Assembly (NCBI GenBank): GCA_028825045.1
Contig: JAPKAY010000026.1
Coordinates: forward strand, 1-51,345
Source: Halioglobus sp.
GTDB taxonomy: Bacteria > Pseudomonadota > Gammaproteobacteria > Pseudomonadales > Halieaceae
Reading direction: 5' to 3'
DNA length: 51,345 bases
The translations under genes and the position numbers were made by a program. The notes under the pieces were generated by a model, which did no database searches, had not been told where the DNA came from, and saw only the letters and a list, made by a program, of their open reading frames with translations. Positions 33,787 to 42,146 of this stretch are shown one piece after another; the stretch's first letter is position 1, and each line of letters starts with the position of its first letter.

Positions 33787-34635
33787 TCAATCCAAACGAG
33801 CTCCGCCGTCGACGTTAATCGTCTGTCCCGTTACATAGCTGGCGTCGGCTGAACACATAAACGAAACAACGGAGGCCAGTTCTGACACTTTACCCTGACG
33901 GCCCATGGGAATGAAATTCTCCAGCTGCTCCCGGTAAGCGTTGTCCGGCAACTGGTATTTCTGTGTGGCTCTGGCAATGGTACCGTCCATCATGTCTGTG
34001 TCGTGTGATCCCGGGCTGACACAATTTACCCGTATGCCGATGCCGGCTAGTTCCAATGCCAGTTGTTGGGTAAAACCAATCACGCCAAATTTGGAGGCAC
34101 AGTATGCGCCGTAGTCCTGAAGGCCGACTCGCCCGGCAAGGGAGGCGATCATCACGATTGCACCGCCGTTGTCGGAGTCCCGCATTAGTCGGCCACCATA
34201 TTTTGTAACCAGAAAAACACCGTTAACATTGACGTCCATGGTCTCATACCAGACATCTTCTTCTGTCTCCAGGATGGGTGATGATCCTGCGTCGCTGGGG
34301 ACGCCTGCGTTGTTGACAATGATGTCCAGGCGCCCGAATTCGGATTCAATGGAATCAATCATTGCGATAACTTGCGCTTTATCGGTGACATCGCAATCAA
34401 GCGCGAAGGCCCTGCGGCCTTTTTTCCTGATTTCCTCGGCGAGTGACTTCACCCCCAGCCAATTCATCTGCTGCTCTTGGACTGGCTGTGAGTCGGGCGA
34501 GCGGGGCCGGCCACAGATGACGATATCTGCACCGTCATCGGCCAATCGCAAAGCAATCGCGCGGCCTATACCGCGATAGCGAGCGGCCCCGGTTATGAGT
34601 GCAGTTTTTCCTGCCAGGCTACTGGAGTTGTTCAT
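33787..34635 (-). CDS. Short-chain dehydrogenase/reductase
   Basis: A 282-residue classical SDR: TGAARYRGIGRAIA with a Tyr-Arg insertion in the glycine motif, NNAG, YCASK and a C-terminal NVDGGARLD. The insertion between Ala and Gly-Ile-Gly is somewhat unusual. It probably oxidises a hydroxyl group in the same catabolic context as the other SDRs. It is the second gene after the DUF2834 gene, 22 bases apart, suggesting cotranscription. Confidence 0.85.
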   Translation of the reverse strand: MNNSSSLAGKTALITGAARYRGIGRAIALRLADDGADIVICGRPRSPDSQPVQEQQMNWLGVKSLAEEIRKKGRRAFALDCDVTDKAQVIAMIDSIESEFGRLDIIVNNAGVPSDAGSSPILETEEDVWYETMDVNVNGVFLVTKYGGRLMRDSDNGGAIVMIASLAGRVGLQDYGAYCASKFGVIGFTQQLALELAGIGIRVNCVSPGSHDTDMMDGTIARATQKYQLPDNAYREQLENFIPMGRQGKVSELASVVSFMCSADASYVTGQTINVDGGARLD

Positions 34636-34657
34636 TTTTGGGGTCTCTTGTTTGAGT

Positions 34658-35002
34658 TCAACTGGAGGGATTCTGCATTGATTCTAATTTTCCCTGCCGT
34701 ATAAACAGGAAAAGTGGAAACGCAAAAGCATAAGCGATGGAGAATGCCAGAATAATATAGATCCAGAAAAAGCGCAGGCCCAGTCGCCGCGACTCGAAGA
34801 ATATCCAGGTAAGCCCGGCTATACAGGCGATGGCCAGATCCCAGCTCAAGGACTGCGCCGCGGCATTAGTGGAGCCGGCGGCGACAAAGCTGGCAATGTC
34901 AAAGCTGCCGCCTGAATCCTCGATAAATTGCAGATTGTAGTACCAGGTCATCACCAGGCCGATGATAGCGAGTAGCAGGTACAGAATTCTTGGAATACTC
35001 AT
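34658..35002 (-). CDS. DUF2834 membrane protein
   Basis: A 114-residue integral membrane protein with three helices (about 5-20, 54-70 and 77-100). The YYNLQF segment and the FFESRRLGLRFFW stretch match DUF2834. Function unknown. It lies 22 bases upstream of the SDR on the same strand, and back to back with the SDR at 35082, so its promoter region is in the 79 bases between. Confidence 0.75.
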   Translation of the reverse strand: MSIPRILYLLLAIIGLVMTWYYNLQFIEDSGGSFDIASFVAAGSTNAAAQSLSWDLAIACIAGLTWIFFESRRLGLRFFWIYIILAFSIAYAFAFPLFLFIRQGKLESMQNPSS

Positions 35003-35081
35003 AGTGCTTTCACCTTGGTAGATTACTGATTACTCTAGCCAGTATACGACCAAAACGAGCGAAGGAAACAGGAGTCGGGGG

Positions 35082-35849
35082 ATGGAGCTTGGGTTAAAAG
35101 GAAAGAAAGTCATTCTGTCAGGCGGCAGTCGCGGTATTGGGCTGGCGATAGTAACGAAGTTTTTGGAGGAGGGAGCCCACGTCGCTTTTTTTGCCAGAGG
35201 TCAGGAGGGGGTCGATGCAGCGCAAGAATCACTGAGTGATAAAGGTGTCATTTATGGTGCAGCTGTGGATGCGGCCGATCACGCTGCCGTTCGCAAGTGG
35301 GTGGCACAGGCAGCATCGCAGTTGGGCGGCATTGATATTGTTGTTAACAACACCAGCGCATCGGCCAGCGTCGAGTGGACCGAAGAAGCCTGGCGCAACA
35401 GTTTCGAGGTCGACCTTATGAGTGCGGTTGCGATGAGTGACGCGGCTTTACCCTGGCTGGAGAAATCGGTAGCAGCTGCGGTCCTGCAAGTCGCGACGGT
35501 CACGGCCTTTGAGCATCACGCGATGTCAGTTTCTCCCAGTTATGGTGCGATCAAGGCGGCCACAGTTAACCATGCCGCACAACTGGCACAAAACTGGGGC
35601 GAAAAAGGGATACGCTCCAATAGCATTTCGCCCGGTCCAATCTATATTGAAGGAGGGGCCTGGCAGGGGATAAAAGAGAATTACTTTGATCTATATGAAC
35701 GCGACCGACTGGCGCATCCGAGCGGCCGGTTGGGTAGCGCCGCAGAGGTCGCCAATGTTGCTGTGTTCGTCTGTAGCAACGCGGCGAATTGGATTAACGG
35801 CGAGAATGTTGTGGTCGATGGCGGTTTCACCAAGCGGGTTGGTTTCTAG
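35082..35849 (+). CDS. SDR-family oxidoreductase with a Thr in place of the catalytic Ser
   Basis: A 255-residue SDR. SGGSRGIG marks the nucleotide site and NNTSASA and SYGAIK the rest of the core. Counting 13 residues back from the Tyr of SYGAIK, the usual Ser position is occupied by Thr (in VATVTAF). The enzyme may be slow, act on a special substrate, or be a binding protein. It is followed by a second SDR 49 bases later on the same strand. A short NNT in place of NNAG is also seen. Confidence 0.75.
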   Translation: MELGLKGKKVILSGGSRGIGLAIVTKFLEEGAHVAFFARGQEGVDAAQESLSDKGVIYGAAVDAADHAAVRKWVAQAASQLGGIDIVVNNTSASASVEWTEEAWRNSFEVDLMSAVAMSDAALPWLEKSVAAAVLQVATVTAFEHHAMSVSPSYGAIKAATVNHAAQLAQNWGEKGIRSNSISPGPIYIEGGAWQGIKENYFDLYERDRLAHPSGRLGSAAEVANVAVFVCSNAANWINGENVVVDGGFTKRVGF

Positions 35850-35898
35850 CAGGTCGTCTGCTGGCACAGAAATTTCACATACAACAAGGAAAGAGCGG

Positions 35899-36744
35899 AT
35901 GGGGAGATTAGACGGAAAGCGTATGGTGATTACCGGGTCATCACGCAGTCTGGGCCGACATTTTGCATTGGCCTGTGCTGCCGAGGGAGCGTCGTTGATA
36001 ATCAACGGTACTAACGAAGAGGCGTTGGCTGGAGTAGTAAAAGAGCTTGCCGCATTGGGCGCCCCAGTGCGCGCGGTGCCCGGTTCTGTCGCGGATACAC
36101 GAGTGTGTAATGCGCTGGTTGAAACTTGTGTCAGTGAGTTTGGGGGTATCGATGTGATGGTCAATAATGCGGGTATCGTTCGCGATCGCACCCTGTTGAA
36201 AATGAGTGATGAGGATTTTGATGAGGTTATCGCGGTAAATTTACGAGGTCCCTTTTTGTGCACACGGGCCGCAGCGCTCGCAATGCGAGAGGCGCAAAGC
36301 GGTCACATTATTCAGATAACCTCGGCGTCGGGTCTGGTGGGGAATTTTGGCCAGACCAATTACGCCGCCGCTAAGGCGGGACTCATGGGGATGATGTACA
36401 CCGCAGCCAAGGAATTGTCGCGGTATGGAATTCGTTGTAATGCCATGTGGCCTGTGGCTCGTACCGATATGACGCAACCCCTTATCGATAAAGCGGGCAA
36501 ATCAGCACAGGCGCTTGGATTTGGAGAACCCCAGGATGTGGCACAAGGGCTGGTGTGGTTGGCGAGCGATGCGGCCAGCGCGTTCAATAGCCAATGCCTG
36601 ACATTCAATGGCTTAAAGACGGCACTCTGGCATTCACCCCGCGAAGACAATATCAAACAGGAGCAGGAGCCCATAAGCATCGAGGCGTTGGAGGGGTACT
36701 ACGCAGAAATTGACCCGCTACCGGTTTATAGCAGTCGAGCGTAA
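35899..36744 (+). CDS. SDR, multifunctional-enzyme (HSD17B4)-like
   Basis: A 281-residue SDR whose core resembles the 3-hydroxyacyl-CoA dehydrogenase part of the peroxisomal multifunctional protein: TGSSRSLGR, NNAGIVRDR (the NAG-I-x-R-D signature), ITSASG and YAAAKAG. The C-terminal ~45 residues (from WHSPREDN) are an extra tail not usual in classical SDRs. An ATG at 35899 with AAGGA nine bases upstream replaces the long frame that begins inside the previous gene. It is likely the second gene of a two-SDR operon; oxidation of a hydroxyacyl-CoA is plausible. Confidence 0.8.
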   Translation: MGRLDGKRMVITGSSRSLGRHFALACAAEGASLIINGTNEEALAGVVKELAALGAPVRAVPGSVADTRVCNALVETCVSEFGGIDVMVNNAGIVRDRTLLKMSDEDFDEVIAVNLRGPFLCTRAAALAMREAQSGHIIQITSASGLVGNFGQTNYAAAKAGLMGMMYTAAKELSRYGIRCNAMWPVARTDMTQPLIDKAGKSAQALGFGEPQDVAQGLVWLASDAASAFNSQCLTFNGLKTALWHSPREDNIKQEQEPISIEALEGYYAEIDPLPVYSSRA

Positions 36745-36864
36745 GTGAAAAATCGACACAATAAGTCGCAATTTCGCAATGTGTTTAGGATCGATATACT
36801 GCCCGATGGCATACGAACATGATCCAGAGTGCGAGGTGCCTTAACTCGGTCTGCTATAAAAGCG

Positions 36865-37218
36865 CTACCAGCCTGTGACTTGATGGCCGGATCGGCCGAG
36901 CCCGCAGTCGCCGTCAGCGTGTTGAATTATTGATTGGGCGTCAGCATCTGTGGCGGCTTTTTGAAATTGATCCCGGCCCCTCTGATATTCCTGTCCGCCG
37001 GCGTGAGGGCTCATCGCTCCCGACCGAATCACGTAGCTCCATGCCAGCCACAGATCAACTCTGGAAACACTACCCACCTCTTTCGAGGCCAGACCCCCGG
37101 TGACGAAGCCTCTACAGTAGTTCAACTGTTCCTCGGTTGAACTCTGTGCGGGCCAGCCAGTTGCGCTTGCATTGGCTGCAGCGCTGGCCAATATCAAAAT
37201 GAGTACAATTCTGTTCAT
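36865..37218 (-). CDS. Small exported protein of unknown function
   Basis: A 117-residue protein with a Sec signal peptide (residues 1-19, cleavage near ASA). The mature part has two cysteines (in NYCRGF and GDCGLG) and a helical stretch YCRGFVTGGLASKE. I do not recognise a family. It lies 25 bases after the DUF4124 gene on the same strand, so both are probably expressed together. Confidence 0.6.
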   Translation of the reverse strand: MNRIVLILILASAAANASATGWPAQSSTEEQLNYCRGFVTGGLASKEVGSVSRVDLWLAWSYVIRSGAMSPHAGGQEYQRGRDQFQKAATDADAQSIIQHADGDCGLGRSGHQVTGW

Positions 37219-37243
37219 ACGAGTACCTGTTTCTAGGTTCGAG

Positions 37244-37771
37244 CTAGCGTTTATGGTCCATTACGCGTCTATCAACAACGTCCTGTGGCTCGTTAAAGTC
37301 TCCGACCGTATGCGGGACTTCCGCATCCAGAACTTCACGCGGCGCGGCTGGGTTGATGGGGGTTTCGGCGTGCAACCCTTCGGAAATTGCATCGTGGTCA
37401 AGCGGTGTTTCGCGGTCTAGTTCTCTGCGCATTTGCGCAGGGTCATAGTTATTGTCGTTGTCGTTGTCGTTGTCGTAGTTGTTGTAGTTGTAGTCGTCCG
37501 GGGAGTAATCTCCTTCACTTTCGTTGTTGACAACAGTGTTCTCGACAGTCTTTTGCGCCCTCTGGGTTTGCTCTGGCGCCTGAGGGATGTCAGGTGGTGC
37601 ATCGGCGACGTTGGTTTGTGGCAGGTCCACGACCTGCGCACCCTCTTTGCCCGGAGAATCTGAGAACATCGGATTTCCCTGAGCGTCCGTCGTCTCGTAT
37701 ATTTCAGCCCAGGCTGTGCCGGTCAAGACCAATGCCATCAGGCATATTGAGAAGCTTTTCAAATAAGTCAT
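37244..37771 (-). CDS. DUF4124 domain protein with Asn-Asp repeat
   Basis: A 175-residue exported protein. A signal peptide (1-22) is followed by IYETTDAQGNPMFSDSP, the DUF4124 opening found in gammaproteobacterial cell-envelope proteins of unknown function. The middle contains a low-complexity run of Tyr, Asn and Asp (from a GTTGTC microsatellite on the plus strand near 37450-37500), then a more regular C-terminal part. The ATG at 37771 has GGAG seven bases before it; a GTG four codons earlier is the alternative. Confidence 0.75.
   Translation of the reverse strand: MTYLKSFSICLMALVLTGTAWAEIYETTDAQGNPMFSDSPGKEGAQVVDLPQTNVADAPPDIPQAPEQTQRAQKTVENTVVNNESEGDYSPDDYNYNNYDNDNDNDNNYDPAQMRRELDRETPLDHDAISEGLHAETPINPAAPREVLDAEVPHTVGDFNEPQDVVDRRVMDHKR
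37450..37497. repeat. GTTGTC-type microsatellite inside the DUF4124 gene
   Basis: About four perfect GTTGTC units followed by diverged GTTGTAGTTGTA copies; on the coding strand these give Asn-Asp and Tyr-Asn repeats. Six-base units keep the frame, so copy-number change would alter only the linker length. Confidence 0.6.
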
Positions 37772-37851
37772 GTCTGTCTCCACGATGAGCGTTTTAAGCC
37801 ATGATAGTGTATTTTTCGTTTACACAACAGGTAGGCGAGCAGCACATTTAA

Positions 37852-37868
37852 CAGCGGCTTAGCCGCTG
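37852..37868 (-). terminator. Hairpin after the METTL21-like gene
   Basis: CAGCGGC and GCCGCTG form a perfect 7-bp stem with a 3-nt loop, 14 bases past the stop codon of the 37882-38544 gene in its direction of transcription. Only a short T-rich tail follows, so the terminator reading is tentative. Confidence 0.4.
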
Positions 37869-37881
37869 ACTAGCCGCGTTC

Positions 37882-38544
37882 TCAGCAGGTCGGTATGCGT
37901 GAAAACTCCAGTAGATTACCCCTGAATGGCTGCGTCATGCGCTCTGACATTACGGCTTTACTGCGCTTGTTTGAGAAGCCAAACGTGGCCATTTGTCGGC
38001 AGAACGCCGGAATATTTCCGCGTCCTGGGTCAATGATAATCGCCTCGGCTGCAGGGGCAGCATGCTGGTCAACAAACCCAGCCAGTAAACTGGCGTGGTT
38101 TGGCTCATACAGTACGTCACTGCCAACAATAAGATCGAACTGGCCGTCGTCGCTGGATTTGGAACTCCAGTCGCTGCAAATAAAAGGAATATCCGGGGAA
38201 TTATTGAGGCGCGTGTTATAGGCCAGAAATTCTCCAGCGTCAGGGTTGTAGTCCGATGCGGTAATGTCCACCTGCTGCTGATTCATTATTAGACTTGCCA
38301 GGCCTATTCCGCAGCCTACTTCGAGCACTCGCTTGCCCTGCAGGTCGTAACAATCCATCAGATGCGCGAGCACCTCGCCGGCAGCCCAGACCACGCCGAA
38401 CAGCGGCCACGAGGCCGGCGATACGCCTAGTGCCTCGGTTATTCCTTCGGGGTCATCAAACTGTTGTCTATCGCGCAGCGTGCGAAAGTGAATATCGGTA
38501 TCGGCGAATTCCATGGTATGGAAACGATATCGTAGGGCTGCCAT
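37882..38544 (-). CDS. Class I methyltransferase, METTL21/lysine-methyltransferase-like
   Basis: A 220-residue methyltransferase. VLEVGCGIGLAS binds SAM and the surrounding WPLFGVVWAAGEVLA and SDVLYEPNH blocks are those of the METTL21/Nnt1 family (PF10294), whose members methylate proteins or small amines. Bacterial members have no proven target. The ATG at 38544 is chosen, as the longer frame to 38607 begins with residues that overlap the start of a possible small gene on the other strand. No companion gene is obvious. Confidence 0.7.
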   Translation of the reverse strand: MAALRYRFHTMEFADTDIHFRTLRDRQQFDDPEGITEALGVSPASWPLFGVVWAAGEVLAHLMDCYDLQGKRVLEVGCGIGLASLIMNQQQVDITASDYNPDAGEFLAYNTRLNNSPDIPFICSDWSSKSSDDGQFDLIVGSDVLYEPNHASLLAGFVDQHAAPAAEAIIIDPGRGNIPAFCRQMATFGFSNKRSKAVMSERMTQPFRGNLLEFSRIPTC

Positions 38545-38575
38545 GGGGGGCCTATTGTGATCAGGGGATTGGCCA

Positions 38576-38758
38576 GTGTTACGAATCTTGCCTGAAAGAT
38601 TCACCATACAGGATGTGAATCATACTGGCACTAAACTATTGAGCGATCCTCTTGAATTCGTTGTAACAGCTTACGCAGATGGCGTGCCTATGAGAATGGA
38701 TCTGGGTAAGCATTACCGCGATCATGCACTTCGGTTTGTGGTTATGTCGAGAAAATGA
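38576..38758 (+). CDS. Possible small protein, unknown
   Basis: A 60-residue frame starts with GTG at 38576, has AGGGG nine bases upstream and ends with TGA. The residues (ERFTIQDVNHTG, LEFVVTAYADGVPM, HALRFVVMSR) show a regular hydrophobic pattern, so it may be a small real gene. No family is recognised. It would be divergent from the methyltransferase. Confidence 0.25.
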   Translation: MLRILPERFTIQDVNHTGTKLLSDPLEFVVTAYADGVPMRMDLGKHYRDHALRFVVMSRK

Positions 38759-38835
38759 GACGTGTGCTCGTCCTCCTTCAGTCTACATTCCACATGCTTT
38801 AAATTGAGCCAATTCGAGATAGCCCGGTTGCTTCA

Positions 38836-39702
38836 TTAATCAGATTCCTCTGCCTCACGCAATCGCTCCTTGCGACTTTCCTCCTCAGCGAGGGCCGCTT
38901 TAATCTCCAGCATCACCCCATCGACATCTGCGTCGTGCGTGTCGATCTCAAACTCGCCAGTCAGTTCCAGGTCGGGGTGTAGCTCCCCATCTTCATACAG
39001 TTCCCAGATCTCGTGAGCGTAGTGACTCTCGAGTAATTCGGGAGCGAACAGTCCGTAGTAGTCCGTCATGTTTTTCACATCGCGTTCGAGCATGGCGCGG
39101 GCATTGTTATTGGACGCGGCATCGACCGCCTGTGGCAGGTCGATAATGACCGGACCGTTTTCATCGACGAGTACGTTGAACTCTGACAGGTCGCCATGTA
39201 CTAGCCCAGCGCATAACATGCGCATTACAAAGTGCATGACCAGTGCATGGTCTTCGCGTGCCTGTTCCGCTGACATGGAGACGTCGTTCAGGCGCGGTGC
39301 CACATCGCCGTTTTCATCGGTGATCAGTTCCATAAGCAGAACGCCGTCAAAACAACCGTAGGGCTCGGGCACGCGCACGCCTGCGCGAACCAGCCGGTAG
39401 AGCGCATCAACTTCCGCGTTCTGCCAGGTATCTTCCTGCTGTTTGCGCCCGAATTTGGAACCTTTCTCTATCGCCCGTGCGCGTCGGCTATTGCGTACTT
39501 TGCGCCCTTCAGTGTATTGGGCAGCTTTTTTGAAACTGCGCTTGAGCGAATCTTTGTAAATCTTGGCGCAGCGAGTTTTAGAGCCACAGCGTACGACAAA
39601 TACGTCGGCTTCCTTGCCGCTCATCAGCGGGCAGATGACTTCATCTACCACGCCGTCTTCGACCAGTGGTTGTAGGCGTGCGGGGATCTTCACTGACTGC
39701 AA
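38836..39702 (-). CDS. RIO1-family serine protein kinase (PA4780-like)
   Basis: A 288-residue bacterial RIO kinase. The flexible P-loop region is SGKEADVF (28-35), with Lys47 in CAKIYK as the ATP lysine, the catalytic loop HGDLSEFNVLV (169-179) with Asp171 and Asn176, and the metal-binding Asp188 in IIDLPQ. RIO kinases act in ribosome maturation in archaea and eukaryotes; the bacterial branch is less clear. An acidic C-terminal tail of about 60 residues (rich in Glu and Asp) follows. It is a single-gene unit. Confidence 0.85.
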   Translation of the reverse strand: MQSVKIPARLQPLVEDGVVDEVICPLMSGKEADVFVVRCGSKTRCAKIYKDSLKRSFKKAAQYTEGRKVRNSRRARAIEKGSKFGRKQQEDTWQNAEVDALYRLVRAGVRVPEPYGCFDGVLLMELITDENGDVAPRLNDVSMSAEQAREDHALVMHFVMRMLCAGLVHGDLSEFNVLVDENGPVIIDLPQAVDAASNNNARAMLERDVKNMTDYYGLFAPELLESHYAHEIWELYEDGELHPDLELTGEFEIDTHDADVDGVMLEIKAALAEEESRKERLREAEESD

Positions 39703-39813
39703 ATTCCGTTAATAGAAGGGAGGGTGGTGATGGTATTTGGCTTGAGCTTAGCCATCAAGCTCTAGTCACGGTACTTATGGATATTTTTCCATGTTTATTT
39801 GGCCGCATGCTGG

Positions 39814-40248
39814 TTATCTTGGCTCGGCAATGAAAACCGGAATCTTACGCGCGGTCTTAGCCTGGTAGTCATCATAAGGTGGGTAGGCAGTCGCGCTAGC
39901 GGCCCACAGTTTTGCCCGCTCATCGTCATCGGTAACTTCCCGGGCGCGCATGTCAAACACCTCGGTTTTGTCGCGAATCTGTATATCCGTGTCTGCCCGA
40001 AGATTATAAACCCACACCGGGTTTTTGGGCTGGCCGCCCATGGAGCCAATCAGTACATAGCTCCCGTCTACCTCGACTCGCATCAGCGGGGTTTTGCGAA
40101 TGCCACCGGTTTTGTTGCCGCGGTGGGTCACCAGTATGCAGGGCATGCCCGTATCCAACAGTGTAGTGCCTTGGGTGCCGCCGCTGCTCTCATACAGTTC
40201 AGCGTGTTCGCGAACCCAGTCTAATGCGGGGGGAAGGTAATCATCCAT
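39814..40248 (-). CDS. Deazaflavin-dependent nitroreductase family protein
   Basis: A 144-residue protein of the Ddn/F420H(2)-dependent quinone reductase fold (PF04075). Marks: the MPCILVTHRGNKTGGIRKTPLM block, in which TGGIRKTPL is the phosphate-binding segment, then GSMGGQPKNPVWVYNL. The start at 40248 is fixed by GAGGAG seven bases before the ATG; the much longer frame reaching 40794 is rejected because its N-terminal residues match nothing and overlap the DUF2237 gene on the other strand. In mycobacteria Ddn uses F420; here cofactor use is unproven. Confidence 0.75.
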   Translation of the reverse strand: MDDYLPPALDWVREHAELYESSGGTQGTTLLDTGMPCILVTHRGNKTGGIRKTPLMRVEVDGSYVLIGSMGGQPKNPVWVYNLRADTDIQIRDKTEVFDMRAREVTDDDERAKLWAASATAYPPYDDYQAKTARKIPVFIAEPR

Positions 40249-40455
40249 GGGAAACTCCTCGGAAGGTAAACCGCCAGTAGCACACCATACCGTTAGCGGG
40301 AGGGACTCGTCCACACGGACCCCAAAATACGCAGAGACCTTGAGATCTGCACTAGCCGTATACCGGGTATTGGCTACAACGTTTTGGGGTGCGGGTGTTT
40401 CGCTCTCCCGCGCCCCATGAGGCAGAAACGCGTGGTATGCTGTGCGCCTCCAACT

Positions 40456-40857
40456 ATGGGAACCGGGGCCGTGCCAACTATCAAGATTGACGAACCGTTG
40501 AATGTCTTTGACGAAGAGCTGTTGTTGTGTAGCGAGGATCCGCTTACCGGGTTTCTGCGTGATGGTTGCTGTAATACTAATGACCAGGACGCCGGATCGC
40601 ATACTATTTGTATTCAGGTTACAGAAGAATTCCTGCAGTACTCGCGCTTTGCTGGTAACGACCTCAGCACGCCCATGCCCGAATTTGGATTTGCCGGACT
40701 TAAGCCTGGAGATCGCTGGTGCTTGTGTGCCGCCCGTTGGCTGCAAGCCCACGAGAAAAAAATGGCGCCCAAAGTATTTCTCACCCGCACGCACAAGCGA
40801 GCGCTTGATACGGTGCCGCTGGCGGTATTGCGCCAGTATGCGGCGGATCTGAACTGA
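40456..40857 (+). CDS. DUF2237 family protein
   Basis: A 133-residue protein matching DUF2237 over its whole length. The blocks are EDPLTGFLRDGCCNT, GSHTICIQVTEEF, GNDLSTPMPEFGFAGLKPGDRWCLCAARW and a C-terminal helix. The conserved cysteines in RDGCC and WCLC could bind metal. Function unknown. The start is uncertain: ATG 40456 or the GTG at 40471. It is followed 38 bases later by an esterase gene, probably in the same operon. Confidence 0.8.
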   Translation: MGTGAVPTIKIDEPLNVFDEELLLCSEDPLTGFLRDGCCNTNDQDAGSHTICIQVTEEFLQYSRFAGNDLSTPMPEFGFAGLKPGDRWCLCAARWLQAHEKKMAPKVFLTRTHKRALDTVPLAVLRQYAADLN

Positions 40858-40895
40858 TAGTACGCGTTTCCCCCCGGGAAGAATAAGGAGCAGTT

Positions 40896-41561
40896 ATGTT
40901 GGCAGCCCCCCTGCCCACAGTGGAGATCAATCCACCGACCGACCCGGTGGCAGTTGTCATCTGGCTGCATGGACTGGGCGCGGACGGGCATGATTTCGAG
41001 CCCATCGTCCCGGAACTGCAGCTACCACCCGACTTGCCAGTTCGTTTTGTGTTCCCCCATGCCCCTGAGATAGCCGTTACCGCCTTTGGTGGGCAGCGTG
41101 CGCGGGCATGGTTTGATTTTGATCCCGCCGGGACCGACTTGCCCGGCATGAAAAAATCTGTTTTGCAGATTCAGGACTTGATCCAGACCGAACTGGATAA
41201 TGGCATGCCCTCTGAACGTATTCTCTTGGCAGGGTTCTCGCAGGGCGGCGTGATGGCATTCCAGACTGCGCTCTATTACCCCAAGCCTTTGGCGGGAATT
41301 CTGGCGCTGTCTACTTTCCTTGCCGAAGGCGAGAATTTAGCTTCAGGTAAGTCTCAGGCCAATGCGCAAATTCCCATTCTCATGTGTCACGGCCAAAGCG
41401 ATTCCGTGCTGCCCTTGTCTTTAGGTAAATCGAGTTTGGAGACGTTACAGGCAGCGGGTTATGCTGTCGAATGGCATGAATACCCGATGGGGCACGAGGT
41501 AAACCTGGAAGAAATTCGAGAGATTAGTCGCTGGTTACAGCGAGTTTTAGTAACGAGTTAA
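40896..41561 (+). CDS. Carboxylesterase/acyl-protein thioesterase-like alpha/beta hydrolase
   Basis: A 221-residue esterase of the YpfH/APT type. The oxyanion region is LHGLGADG, the nucleophile Ser115 is in GFSQGG, the acid Asp in GQSDSVLP and the base His in PMGHEV. The length is usual for the small carboxylesterases that deacylate short-chain esters or S-acyl proteins. No signal peptide. AAGGAG lies seven bases before the ATG. Confidence 0.9.
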   Translation: MLAAPLPTVEINPPTDPVAVVIWLHGLGADGHDFEPIVPELQLPPDLPVRFVFPHAPEIAVTAFGGQRARAWFDFDPAGTDLPGMKKSVLQIQDLIQTELDNGMPSERILLAGFSQGGVMAFQTALYYPKPLAGILALSTFLAEGENLASGKSQANAQIPILMCHGQSDSVLPLSLGKSSLETLQAAGYAVEWHEYPMGHEVNLEEIREISRWLQRVLVTS

Positions 41562-41640
41562 AGTCCATAAATACGCGTAGACCATCTACTTAATTGGATT
41601 CAGCGAGCATTATTGTCATAGCACCTAGCGAGGAAATGCG

Positions 41641-42030
41641 ATGTTTACACTAAAGAATTTGGGTCTGGCGTTTGTTTTCTTATGGTTCATGGGGGGTGGA
41701 ATAATGCATTTCGTTGATGCAGATTTCTTTGTGGCCATCATGCCGCCCTACCTGGGCTACCATCTGGAGATCGTTTATATCAGTGGTGTGCTGGAGATTT
41801 TAGGCGCAATAGGCATCCTGATTCCCTCTATGCGGCAATGGGCAGGAAATGGACTGTTGCTACTCGTAGTGTGCGTGACGCCTGCCAACATCCACATGTG
41901 GCTAAATCCTGAACTATTTGTGGATGTCTCTGAGACGTTTCTGAATATACGATTGGTGGTGCAGGTGTTGCTGTTGTTGCTGATTTGGTGGTGTACCCGC
42001 ACACCGCAAAGAGAAAGTGCACCCGCGTAA
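41641..42030 (+). CDS. DoxX-like membrane protein
   Basis: A 129-residue integral membrane protein with four helices (about 8-25, 45-62, 68-85 and 101-118). FMGGGIMHFV, SGVLEILGAIGIL and the regular spacing agree with the DoxX/DoxX-like family. Its role is unclear; some relatives are subunits of oxidoreductase systems. Single-gene unit. Confidence 0.75.
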   Translation: MFTLKNLGLAFVFLWFMGGGIMHFVDADFFVAIMPPYLGYHLEIVYISGVLEILGAIGILIPSMRQWAGNGLLLLVVCVTPANIHMWLNPELFVDVSETFLNIRLVVQVLLLLLIWWCTRTPQRESAPA

Positions 42031-42108
42031 AAGCAGACTTCTTATCGCTACCTAAAGGTTCTGCCGCTATACGTAGCGCAGATACTGCAGCCTCTATCTG
42101 AGGCATTA

Positions 42109-42130
42109 GCGCAAACGTGACGGTTTGCGC
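42109..42130. terminator. Hairpin between convergent genes
   Basis: GCGCAAAC and GTTTGCGC form an 8-bp stem with a 6-nt loop. It lies between the DoxX-like stop and the stop of the alpha/beta-hydrolase gene (16 bases away). No long T-run, so a two-way terminator is only suggested. Confidence 0.4.
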
Positions 42131-42146
42131 GCCAGCTTCAAATTCC

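Noticed and set aside
33701..33838. Short plus-strand frame of 45 residues next to the 33787 SDR
   Set aside because: It overlaps the 3' end of the SDR on the other strand and has no family signature; a gene fragment cannot be shown.
35686..35898. Upstream extension of the SDR at 35899 inside the preceding gene
   Set aside because: The extra 71 residues are a shifted frame of the 35082-35849 SDR; the ATG at 35899 has a clear ribosome binding site.
39814..40794. A 326-residue minus-strand frame
   Set aside because: Only the part from the ATG at 40248 matches the deazaflavin reductase family and has a strong binding site. The upstream part overlaps the DUF2237 gene on the other strand and shows no motif.
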